This document shows positions 1 to 5,641 of a stretch of 5,715 nucleotides of DNA, piece after piece. Both the position numbers and the translations under genes were made by a program. Every line of letters begins with the position of its first letter. Position 1 is the first letter of the stretch. Origin of the DNA: Gammaproteobacteria bacterium (GTDB lineage Bacteria; Pseudomonadota; Gammaproteobacteria; Steroidobacterales; JABDKV01); assembly GCA_029862285.1 (NCBI GenBank), contig JAOTXR010000161.1, forward strand, positions 1 through 5,715, read 5' to 3'. Below the pieces are notes generated by a model, which worked only from the letters and a program-made list of their open reading frames with translations, was not told the origin of the DNA and ran no database searches.

Positions 1-454
1 TCAGCACCACTGTCGGAGCAAGATACTCAAATCCTTCTGCTGTACGCACGCCCGCAATTTGGCCCTGGACGACAATCAAATCGTCGACACCCTGCTGCAC
101 AAGCGTGAGATTCGGTTGCCGTTCCAGAAAACCACGAATTGCACTTTTGTACAGCTTGCGATCGGCCTGTGCACGCGTCGCGCGTACCGCCGGGCCCTTG
201 CTTGCGTTCAGTGTCCGAAAGTGAATTCCGGCCCGATCGGCCGCTTGCGCCATTACACCGCCGAGTGCATCGATCTCGCGGGTCAGATGTCCCTTGCCAA
301 TTCCACCGATAGCCGGGTTACAACTCATCTGGCCCAGCGTGTCAAACTTGTGGGTAAGCAATGCAGTACGCGCGCCCATGCGCGCCGCAGCCAGTGCGGC
401 CTCGGTGCCGGCATGACCGCCGCCAACGACTATGACTTCAAAACGCTGCTGCAT
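1..454 (-). CDS. mnmG: MnmG (GidA), tRNA uridine 5-carboxymethylaminomethyl modification enzyme, N-terminal part
   Basis: MnmG is the FAD-binding partner of the GTPase MnmE. Together they install the carboxymethylaminomethyl group on U34 of certain tRNAs in the cytoplasm. Translating the minus strand from the ATG at 454-452 gives 151 residues open to the left edge. The dinucleotide-binding motif GGGHAG lies at residues 11-16. The family hallmark [17 protein letters not shown] lies at about 41-57, with Cys45 matching E. coli Cys47 by my alignment. A second conserved block, [17 protein letters not shown], lies at 83-99. E. coli MnmG has about 629 residues, so roughly three quarters lies outside the window. 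An in-frame stop at 493-491 leaves only 12 codons upstream, none ATG, GTG or TTG, which fixes the start. No strong ribosome-binding site is visible (only a GGA about 9 nt upstream). The gene is divergent from the hydrolase operon. The identification is secure; the symbol follows from near identity to the E. coli N-terminus over long runs. Confidence 0.97.
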   Translation of the reverse strand, partial: MQQRFEVIVVGGGHAGTEAALAAARMGARTALLTHKFDTLGQMSCNPAIGGIGKGHLTREIDALGGVMAQAADRAGIHFRTLNASKGPAVRATRAQADRKLYKSAIRGFLERQPNLTLVQQGVDDLIVVQGQIAGVRTAEGFEYLAPTVVL

Positions 455-469
455 CGCTCGATTCCGCTG

Positions 470-482
470 CCCCGAATCGGGG
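470..482. repeat. 13-bp perfect palindrome in the mnmG leader
   Basis: CCCCGA at 470-475 and TCGGGG at 477-482 are exact reverse complements around a single central A. The element sits just downstream of the TATAAT box and before the start codon. It is therefore placed either as an operator overlapping the transcription start, or as a small CCCC/GGGG hairpin with a five-base loop at the 5' end of the mRNA. The symmetry is seen directly; any role is inference. Confidence 0.5.
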
Positions 483-489
483 ACCGGGC

Positions 490-495
490 ATTATA
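490..495 (-). promoter_or_regulatory. -10 box of the probable mnmG promoter
   Basis: On the minus strand the hexamer is a perfect TATAAT. It would place the transcription start near 483 and give a leader of roughly 30 nt before the mnmG ATG, which is reasonable. No good -35 hexamer is visible 16-18 bp upstream (the best candidates, such as ACTGCA at 518-513, match poorly). The promoter may therefore need an activator, or the match could be chance. Confidence 0.45.
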
Positions 496-596
496 AGACA
501 ATATCCCACGCCTGCAGTGAGTAGCGGGGCGCTGAACTGGTTATTTGGCGCTCAGGTATTTAGGCTACGGCAGTCACTCGCAACCTTGGCCTGATC

Positions 597-2075
597 TTGT
601 CACGTATACCACTGGTGCTCGTTGTGCTGTTCGTCACACTCAGCGCCTGCGAGCCGGCGCCATCCGGTGACGGCGAAGAAAGCCTCATCGATCTGCAGCC
701 ATGTCGCCTGCGTGGTGGCAGCGGACTGACGTCCGTGCCGGCCGAGTGTGGCCGACTGACGATCACGGAGAATCCGGCTGAAAAAAATGGCAAAACTATA
801 GAGCTGTTTGTAGCGCGTGTTCCGGCTCTGAATCCACGTTTTCCCGACAAGGCTTTTACGCTGCTCGCCGGTGGGCCGGGACAGGCGGCTACAGAGTTCT
901 ACGCCGACTACGCAAGCATCTTCGACCGCATCCATCGCAGTCGGGACATAGTTCTGGTAGATCAGCGCGGCACCGGTCAATCCAACATGCTCGACTGCCC
1001 GTCTGACGAAACCGACGTCCTCAACTTCAGCGCGGAGTACGTCGCGACGCTCGCTGCGGACTGCCTGGCGGAACTCCCGGGCGACCCGCGTTACTACACC
1101 ACAAGTGTGGCCGTTGACGATCTGGACGCGGTTCGGCGTGCACTGGGATATGCAACGCTCGATATTTACGGTGCTTCTTACGGCACACGTGTAGCACAGC
1201 ACTATTTGCGTCGTTATCCGGACAAGACCCGGTCGGTGATACTCGACGGTGTCGTTCCGGCGGAAATGATACTGGGTCCGGGTATTGCCGTTGATGCCCA
1301 GGCTGCGTTGGACGCTATCTTTCTTCGCTGCAAGAATGAGCCCCACTGCAACGACAGTTTTCCGGAAATCGGCCAGGCTTTTGCCCGCCTGTCCGAAACA
1401 CTGCGTGACGCTGCAGTGGAGTTGACGCTGCCCTCGCCGCTCAGCGGTGAAATGATAGACGTGACACTCGATTACAACTCGTTTGCAGGTGCGGTACGGC
1501 TGCTCAGTTATACCCCGACTACCGCTGCCCTGTTGCCGCTGTTGTTATACGAGGCAAGCGAAAACGGTAATTGGCAACCATTGGCGGCTCAGGCGCAGAT
1601 GGCGATGTTATCGCTTAGCGATTCACTGAGCGAAGGCATGCACAATGCGGTCGTCTGCACAGAGGATGCTCCTTTTTTCGACGTCGATGCTGACGAACGC
1701 CGGGAACTGGCAAAAACTTACCTTGGACAACTCCAGTTGGAGAGTCTGGAAGCGATCTGCGAAATCTGGCCCGCCGGAATTATCGATGAAGATTTTCACG
1801 TTCCACTAAACGCCGACGTGCCGGTTATGGTGTTATCAGGCAGCGTCGATCCGGTTACACCGCCGCGCTACGGGGCCCAGGCCGCGCAACACCTGCCAAA
1901 CAGCATGCACATAGTCGCGGACGGTCATGGGCATGGTGTCCTGACACGTGCTTGTGTGGCGGAGTTGATTGCTGAATTCGTCGAGACTGCATCGTTCACA
2001 GATCTCGATACGGCTTGCGTCGATGAGAACATCTCGGCGCCGTTTTTCACCAGCTTTTCAGGCCCTGAGCCATGA
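597..2075 (+). CDS. Lipoprotein alpha/beta hydrolase, S33/TAP-like peptidase family
   Basis: This is a 492-residue secreted serine hydrolase related to prolyl and tripeptidyl aminopeptidases (peptidase S33 with a TAP-like C-terminus). The N-terminus is a type II signal: charged MSR, hydrophobic residues 4-15, and lipobox LSAC with lipidated Cys18. Glu rather than Asp at +2 gives no clear inner-membrane retention signal. The oxyanion region GGPG is at 92-95 and the DQRGTGQSN block at 122-130. The nucleophile elbow GASYG puts the catalytic serine at Ser194. SGSVDPVTPP (414-423) supplies Asp418, and GHGHGV (443-448) supplies the histidine, probably His446. Ten further cysteines suit an exported, disulfide-bonded protein. 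The TTG start is chosen because the stop at 561 leaves no ATG or GTG before it, and a later start would lose the positively charged signal region; CTG at 591 is the only alternative. No clear ribosome-binding site precedes it. The stop overlaps the next start (ATGA). The natural substrate is unknown; peptidase or esterase activity is possible. Confidence 0.88.
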   Translation: MSRIPLVLVVLFVTLSACEPAPSGDGEESLIDLQPCRLRGGSGLTSVPAECGRLTITENPAEKNGKTIELFVARVPALNPRFPDKAFTLLAGGPGQAATEFYADYASIFDRIHRSRDIVLVDQRGTGQSNMLDCPSDETDVLNFSAEYVATLAADCLAELPGDPRYYTTSVAVDDLDAVRRALGYATLDIYGASYGTRVAQHYLRRYPDKTRSVILDGVVPAEMILGPGIAVDAQAALDAIFLRCKNEPHCNDSFPEIGQAFARLSETLRDAAVELTLPSPLSGEMIDVTLDYNSFAGAVRLLSYTPTTAALLPLLLYEASENGNWQPLAAQAQMAMLSLSDSLSEGMHNAVVCTEDAPFFDVDADERRELAKTYLGQLQLESLEAICEIWPAGIIDEDFHVPLNADVPVMVLSGSVDPVTPPRYGAQAAQHLPNSMHIVADGHGHGVLTRACVAELIAEFVETASFTDLDTACVDENISAPFFTSFSGPEP

Positions 2076-2797
2076 TCGAAGTCGAAAACCTTCGCAAATC
2101 GTTCGGCAAGGTTGCGGCTGTACGTGGCGTCAGCTTCAGCGCGGCGGACGGCAAGATCACTGGCCTGCTTGGCCCCAACGGGGCCGGCAAATCCACAACG
2201 CTGCGCATGTTGTACACGGTTTTGCGACCGGACAGTGGCCGTGCGCTGGTTAACGGTCACGATGTGGTGCAGGAACCATTGCGTGTGCGGCAGAGCATTG
2301 GCGTCCTGCCACATTCCGCCGGACTTTATCCAAATCTCACCGCGAGGCAGAACATCGCCTACTACGCCGAACTGCACGGCCTGCACGGAGCCGTCGCGGA
2401 CCAGTGTGTTGCCGCTCTGATCGAGCGGCTTGATATCGGCGACTATGCCGACCGGCGTGCCAAGGGCTTCTCCCACGGACAACGCACACGCGTGGCACTG
2501 GCGCGTTCGCTGGTGCACGAACCACGCAACGTGTTACTCGATGAACCGACAAGTGGACTCGATGTAATGGCAACACGCCGTTTGCGTGAGCTGATTCGAC
2601 AGCTACGTGATGACGGACGGTGTGTGCTGTTGTCCAGTCACGTAATGCAGGAAGTCGCAGCTCTGTGCGACCAGATCGTTATTATCGGTGACGGTAAAGT
2701 GGTTGCTACGGGTTCGCCGGATCGGATTCGCCAGCAATCCGGGTACCAAGACCTCGAGGATGCATTCGTCCACGCACTGCAGTCGGGGGCATCGTAA
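2072..2797 (+). CDS. natA: NatA-like ABC exporter ATP-binding subunit
   Basis: This 241-residue cytoplasmic ATPase would power the permease encoded next. The Walker A motif GPNGAGKST is at residues 34-42. The signature loop reads FSHGQ at 133-137, followed by RTRVALARSLVHEP, a form typical of the NatA/ABC-2 exporter branch. Walker B (VLLDEP, 154-159) has catalytic Glu158, the D-loop SGLD is at 161-164, and the switch histidine is His190. The Q-loop position carries His81 (VLPHSAGLYPNLT) instead of glutamine. Length is normal for a single nucleotide-binding domain, so a dimer is expected. Its ATG overlaps the hydrolase stop by 4 bp, and its TAA shares one base with the permease ATG, indicating translational coupling in one operon. 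The best-known relatives export sodium (B. subtilis NatAB), but other members move drugs or unknown compounds, so the symbol marks the family and not a proven substrate. Confidence 0.92.
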   Translation: MIEVENLRKSFGKVAAVRGVSFSAADGKITGLLGPNGAGKSTTLRMLYTVLRPDSGRALVNGHDVVQEPLRVRQSIGVLPHSAGLYPNLTARQNIAYYAELHGLHGAVADQCVAALIERLDIGDYADRRAKGFSHGQRTRVALARSLVHEPRNVLLDEPTSGLDVMATRRLRELIRQLRDDGRCVLLSSHVMQEVAALCDQIVIIGDGKVVATGSPDRIRQQSGYQDLEDAFVHALQSGAS

Positions 2798-3966
2798 TGG
2801 CCGGGATGCTGACCGTTTTCCGCAAAGAAATCGTGGATAACTTCTACGACCGGCGCACCTTGTTCACATCCTTGTTGTTCGGACCGCTATTTGGGCCATT
2901 GATGTTTGCTCTCATGACCGGACTGATCATCAATCGCACGATCGATGCTGCCGACGAGGCGCTGGAGTTACCGGTCGTCGGTGCCGAGCACGCACCAAAT
3001 CTTGTCGCCTTTCTTGAACAGAACAACGTTGAGCTGAAACCGGCACCGGATGACCCGGAATCGGTGGTACGTGACGGTACCCACGACGTGGTGCTGATCA
3101 TCCCGGATGATTATCCGCAGCGCTTCCGCGCGGGTGAACCGGCAAGACTACAACTGGTGATCGATCAGTCCGACAGTCGCGCCGCCAAAAACACCTCACG
3201 TGCACGTCGCCTGCTGAGTGGTTATAGCGCGCGACTGGGCACAATGCGGCTACAGGCACGCGGCGTGAGCAGTATGGTCACGCAACCCATCATGATCGAA
3301 GATATCGACGTATCGACACCGACCGGTCGATCGGTACTGATACTCGGCATGATGACCTATTTCATCCTGTTCTCGATGCTGATAGGCGGGATGTACCTGG
3401 CCATCGATGCGACGGCCGGAGAGCGCGAGCGTGGATCGCTGGAACCATTACTGACGCTGCCTGTGGCACGTCACCAGTTGATTCTGGGAAAGATAGCGGC
3501 CACCTGTTTTTATATGCTCATCTCGTTGATTCTTACTGTCACGCTCTTTTCGATCGTACTGCGTTTCGTACCGCTCGAGGTGCTGGGGATGAACGCCAGT
3601 TTTTCCGCTGGTTCGGCGTTGCACACTATCGTTGTGATGATGCCGTTCATCCTCGTCGGAGCGGGGCTAATGACGGTTGTGGCCTCCTTCACTCACAGCT
3701 ATAAGGAAGCACAGACCTGGTTGTCGGCAATACTGATCGTGCCCACACTGCCGATACTGATCGCGGCCGTACAGTCGCTGAAACCGGCTTTCTCGCTGAT
3801 GTCAGTTCCCAGCCTCAGTCAGCACCTGTTAATTACCGAGATCATCAAGAACGAAGCAGTTCCGATATCGTGGACTCTGTTGTCCATCGCAAGCACAACG
3901 CTTCTTGGGGCAGTCCTTATCTGGCTTGCCACCAGACTCTATCAACGCGAAGCGATACTCGGCTAA
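2797..3966 (+). CDS. natB: NatB-like ABC-2 type exporter permease
   Basis: This 389-residue inner-membrane protein is the transport channel partner of the preceding ATPase. The N-terminal cytoplasmic stretch FRKEIVDNFYDRRTLF (8-23) leads into a first membrane segment at about 21-45. A large extracytoplasmic domain spans about 46-176. Five further hydrophobic segments follow at about 178-203, 227-256, 275-297, 306-326 and 358-378. Between segments two and three lies the hallmark GERERGSLEPLLTLPV (208-223), the conserved cytoplasmic coupling helix of NatB/ABC-2 permeases. Length and layout fit the family. The ATG is part of TAATG with the ATPase stop, and a GGGGG run seven nt upstream can serve as ribosome-binding site; ATG at 2806 is a less likely start. 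The transported substrate (sodium or another compound) cannot be read from the sequence. No convincing terminator follows the stop. Confidence 0.9.
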   Translation: MAGMLTVFRKEIVDNFYDRRTLFTSLLFGPLFGPLMFALMTGLIINRTIDAADEALELPVVGAEHAPNLVAFLEQNNVELKPAPDDPESVVRDGTHDVVLIIPDDYPQRFRAGEPARLQLVIDQSDSRAAKNTSRARRLLSGYSARLGTMRLQARGVSSMVTQPIMIEDIDVSTPTGRSVLILGMMTYFILFSMLIGGMYLAIDATAGERERGSLEPLLTLPVARHQLILGKIAATCFYMLISLILTVTLFSIVLRFVPLEVLGMNASFSAGSALHTIVVMMPFILVGAGLMTVVASFTHSYKEAQTWLSAILIVPTLPILIAAVQSLKPAFSLMSVPSLSQHLLITEIIKNEAVPISWTLLSIASTTLLGAVLIWLATRLYQREAILG

Positions 3967-3974
3967 GTCTGCCC

Positions 3975-3983
3975 TGACATAAT
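3975..3983 (+). promoter_or_regulatory. Candidate extended -10 promoter for the cyclase operon
   Basis: TGACATAAT is an extended -10 arrangement: TG, one base, then CATAAT, which matches TATAAT at five of six positions. It starts eight bases after the permease stop. No good -35 hexamer lies upstream in the permease end, as extended -10 promoters can tolerate. Transcription would begin near 3990 and give a leader of about 95 nt containing the repeats and dyad described below. This is a single motif match and may be chance. Confidence 0.35.
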
Positions 3984-4024
3984 CACGGTATTTATTTTGC
4001 CGACCAGTCACGCGTTCTGGGAAC

Positions 4025-4051
4025 ACATTCACGGACATTTGGTGACATTTG
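4025..4051 (+). repeat. ACATT motif at 10-bp period, upstream of the cyclase gene
   Basis: ACATT starts at 4025, 4035 and 4045, exactly one helical turn apart. The last two copies extend to the octamer GACATTTG (4034-4041 and 4044-4051). Helically phased direct repeats are common where a regulator binds several times on one face of DNA. The region also contains TCAC/GTGA (4029-4032 and 4042-4045), which can form a four-base hairpin presenting GGA in its loop. The repeat is seen directly; function is inferred. Confidence 0.5.
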
Positions 4052-4059
4052 CGGCATCT

Positions 4060-4073
4060 TGATCAGCTAATCA
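4060..4073. repeat. 14-bp imperfect dyad upstream of the cyclase start
   Basis: TGAT at 4060-4063 and ATCA at 4070-4073 are symmetric around central AGCT (4065-4068). Only the pair 4064/4069 breaks the symmetry, so six of seven base pairs match. The dyad lies just before the ribosome-binding site and is placed to act as an operator or to influence translation. It is short enough that chance cannot be excluded. Confidence 0.35.
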
Positions 4074-4075
4074 GC

Positions 4076-4080
4076 GAGGT
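4076..4080 (+). promoter_or_regulatory. Ribosome-binding site of the diguanylate cyclase gene
   Basis: GAGGT lies five nt before the ATG at 4086 and fixes that start. The surrounding octamer GCGAGGTC (4074-4081) recurs exactly at the ribosome-binding site of the downstream small gene. Between this site and the ATG the sequence ACGGA (4082-4086) overlaps the start codon and matches the ANGGA core recognised by CsrA/RsmA regulators. Confidence 0.7.
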
Positions 4081-4085
4081 CACGG

Positions 4086-5273
4086 ATGCTCAGAATATTT
4101 CCGGCAAACGACGAAAGGCAAACCCTGCGTCTGCAGCGCTATTTTATGGCTGTGGCGTGTTATGTCCTGTGGATGTCGTTAGGCCTCGGCATGTATATGA
4201 CGGGGATGCTGAGCGTACCTAGTCAGATGATTGTGCCGGTAACCGTCGGGGTATTTATTACCAATCTGTACTTCTACATTTTTATTCGCAGCGGTCTAAA
4301 TTGCCATTTCAAGGATCCCTCGCTGACGTTTTCACAAATCATCGTTGCGATGACATGGATACTGGTACTGATGTTTGCCGCTGCAGACTCACGCAGCCTG
4401 ATGCTGCCGGTTTATGTAATGAGCCTCTTGTTTGGCGTATTCCAGCTGAAGCGCAAGGATTTCTTGATTCTCGCCGCGTTCGGGCTGGTCGGATATCTGG
4501 CGGTCGTGGGGCTGGACCTGGTGTTGTACGAGGAGCGTTTCGACCTGCGCACCGAGGTGCTGAGAACCAGCGTGCTGGCCGGCACGATGCTCTGGTCGGC
4601 TATTTTCGGCAGTCACGTCAGCGGACTGCGCAACAAGCTGCGTTACCGAAATTTTGAACTGAGAGAGGCGCTGGAAGTCGTACATCATGCGGCGCGGCAC
4701 GATCACCTGACACAAGCCTACAACCGGCGCTATGTGATGCAGACAATCAAGGCGGAGAAGGCGCGCGCCGATCGCACTCGTCGCCCGTTTTCTGTGATCA
4801 TTCTCGATCTGGATCATTTCAAGATCATTAATGATCGCTATGGCCATCTGGCCGGCGACCGCGTGCTGATGGCGTTCGCCGAACGTGCCAAAGGCACGTT
4901 ACGGGGAATGGATTTTGTTGGGAGCGAAGGCGTGAGGACGTTTGGTCGCTATGGCGGCGAAGAGTTTATCGTATTGTTGCCGGAAACCGATCTCGGCGGT
5001 TCCTACCGGTGCGCGGAGCGCATTCGTTATGGCACCGAAGATGAGCCGTTCGACGATGTATTCAAAGTAACGGTTAGTTCGGGCGTGGCAGAGTATCGTC
5101 TGGGTGAGTCGATTGAAGACACACTGCGGCGGGCCGACGCGGCCCTGTATCGTGCCAAGGATAATGGAAGAAATTGTGTCGTAGCTGATGACACACCGAC
5201 GTCTGGCATCTATAGTCTGTTAACAGGGAACGAACTTAGTCCTAACGTAGTTGTAGGACAATTCGGCTCCTAA
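4086..5273 (+). CDS. Six-helix membrane diguanylate cyclase (GGEEF)
   Basis: This 395-residue protein should make cyclic di-GMP from two GTP at the inner membrane. The N-terminal half has about six hydrophobic segments (18-40, 46-68, 84-100, 104-121, 124-147, 158-178), with a loop motif RSGLNCHFKDPSLT at 68-81. A helical, charged linker (about 180-205) joins it to the catalytic domain, which opens with DHLTQAYNRR (206-215). Metal and substrate residues Asp241, Asn249 and Asp258 match PleD Asp327, Asn335 and Asp344 by spacing. The active-site loop RYGGEEF (288-294) is intact, so activity is expected. An RxxD inhibitory-site motif (Arg273-Asp276) is present, but lies 14 residues before the first GG glycine instead of six as in PleD. 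SSGVAEY and ADAALYRAKDNGRN complete the domain; a tail from about 368 has no recognisable domain. I recall similar six-helix GGDEF proteins in proteobacteria but cannot name the sensory domain with certainty; its ligand is unknown. It is probably cotranscribed with the small gene downstream. Confidence 0.93.
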   Translation: MLRIFPANDERQTLRLQRYFMAVACYVLWMSLGLGMYMTGMLSVPSQMIVPVTVGVFITNLYFYIFIRSGLNCHFKDPSLTFSQIIVAMTWILVLMFAAADSRSLMLPVYVMSLLFGVFQLKRKDFLILAAFGLVGYLAVVGLDLVLYEERFDLRTEVLRTSVLAGTMLWSAIFGSHVSGLRNKLRYRNFELREALEVVHHAARHDHLTQAYNRRYVMQTIKAEKARADRTRRPFSVIILDLDHFKIINDRYGHLAGDRVLMAFAERAKGTLRGMDFVGSEGVRTFGRYGGEEFIVLLPETDLGGSYRCAERIRYGTEDEPFDDVFKVTVSSGVAEYRLGESIEDTLRRADAALYRAKDNGRNCVVADDTPTSGIYSLLTGNELSPNVVVGQFGS

Positions 5274-5276
5274 GTT

Positions 5277-5284
5277 GCGAGGTC
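5277..5284 (+). promoter_or_regulatory. Ribosome-binding site choosing the GTG start of the small membrane protein
   Basis: GAGG at 5279-5282 lies eight nt before GTG at 5291, an ideal spacing. The in-frame ATG at 5300 would be 17 nt away. The octamer GCGAGGTC is identical to that before the cyclase gene, so GTG is preferred as the start. Confidence 0.65.
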
Positions 5285-5290
5285 GAAAAC

Positions 5291-5554
5291 GTGACGCTTA
5301 TGTTAAATAGCCCCGGCGAAGACGTTGCCGCTTCGCCAGCGCCGGAGTCAGCGGAAAAAAAAGAAGTTTCGCCGCTCAGCCAGATAATGCTCATCGGCAT
5401 CGCCGGTCTTTATCTGTTCGGCGTCGTCTGGCTTTACGTCGAACACCCGTGGATTGCCGCCGCTGGCACAGGTGTTGCGGCAATTATGATCCTTGTGGGA
5501 ACCGTCCGACACCTGCGTGTGGACAGCAGCGCACCATCCGGTCCCGACAGCTAA
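5291..5554 (+). CDS. Small two-helix membrane protein, function unknown
   Basis: I do not recognise this 87-residue protein. A polar N-terminal stretch rich in Pro, Ala, Ser and Glu (7-28) is followed by two hydrophobic segments at about 31-50 and 54-72. They are separated by a short EHPW turn (51-54) and followed by a basic VRHLR patch (72-76) and a polar tail. The basic patch after the second segment suggests that both ends are cytoplasmic, with the turn outside. The GTG start is favoured by the ribosome-binding site; ATG at 5300 would shorten the protein by three residues. The gene begins 17 bp after the cyclase stop on the same strand, so cotranscription is likely. It could be a partner of the membrane cyclase or simply a small hypothetical gene. 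Codon use and good initiation signals support that it is real, but no family assignment is possible. Confidence 0.7.
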   Translation: MTLMLNSPGEDVAASPAPESAEKKEVSPLSQIMLIGIAGLYLFGVVWLYVEHPWIAAAGTGVAAIMILVGTVRHLRVDSSAPSGPDS

Positions 5555-5564
5555 CGCTGCCCTA

Positions 5565-5587
5565 ATCTGTCATTTTTGATGACAGAT
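5565..5587. promoter_or_regulatory. Perfect 9-bp inverted repeat, operator or weak terminator
   Basis: ATCTGTCAT (5565-5573) and ATGACAGAT (5579-5587) are exact reverse complements around TTTTG. In RNA this gives a nine-pair stem with a five-base loop, starting eleven bases after the stop of the small gene. A terminator role is weakened because no T run follows directly; ATTTTATTT begins at 5595, seven bases after the stem. The symmetry, AT-rich centre and position 55 bp before the next start also fit an operator for a dimeric regulator. The repeat is certain; its role is undecided. Confidence 0.6.
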
Positions 5588-5630
5588 AACGCCCATTTTA
5601 TTTGGTCTCATAGTCGGTGCCACTTCTACC

Positions 5631-5634
5631 GAGG
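5631..5634 (+). promoter_or_regulatory. Ribosome-binding site of the right-edge gene
   Basis: GAGG is separated by seven nt from the ATG at 5642, which is a standard spacing. It is the main evidence that the short open frame at the window edge is a true gene start. Confidence 0.6.
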
Positions 5635-5641
5635 CTCCGTC

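Noticed and set aside
59..496. 145-codon open frame on the plus strand
   Set aside because: It lies opposite the mnmG coding region, whose minus-strand translation matches the known protein through its conserved motifs. The plus-strand product has no recognisable domain.
528..554. Direct repeat GGCGCTSA, 19 bp apart, in the divergent intergenic region
   Set aside because: The shared sequence is only about seven bases and shows no symmetry or link to a convincing promoter, so it is likely chance in GC-rich DNA.
533..562. Possible sigma-70 promoter for the hydrolase operon (TGAACT / TATTTA)
   Set aside because: Both hexamers match the consensus poorly, and I found no better pair in the divergent region.
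600..1346. 248-codon open frame on the minus strand
   Set aside because: It is fully antisense to the hydrolase, which has a signal peptide and a complete catalytic triad. The antisense product is compositionally odd and shows no motif.
1925..2518. 197-codon minus-strand frame over the hydrolase/ATPase junction
   Set aside because: It covers the ends of two well-supported genes on the other strand, including Walker A, and has no recognisable feature of its own.
3986..4002. Possible terminator after the permease gene (CGGTA/TGCCG stem)
   Set aside because: The stem has only five pairs including a wobble, and no T run follows it.
4389..4847. 152-codon minus-strand frame inside the cyclase gene
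   Set aside because: It is antisense to the membrane and GGDEF domains, and the product has no recognisable domain or start signal.
5567..5585. Possible LexA (SOS) box in the inverted repeat before the last gene
   Set aside because: CTGT and ACAG are present but separated by 11 bases, whereas the gammaproteobacterial SOS box needs 8.
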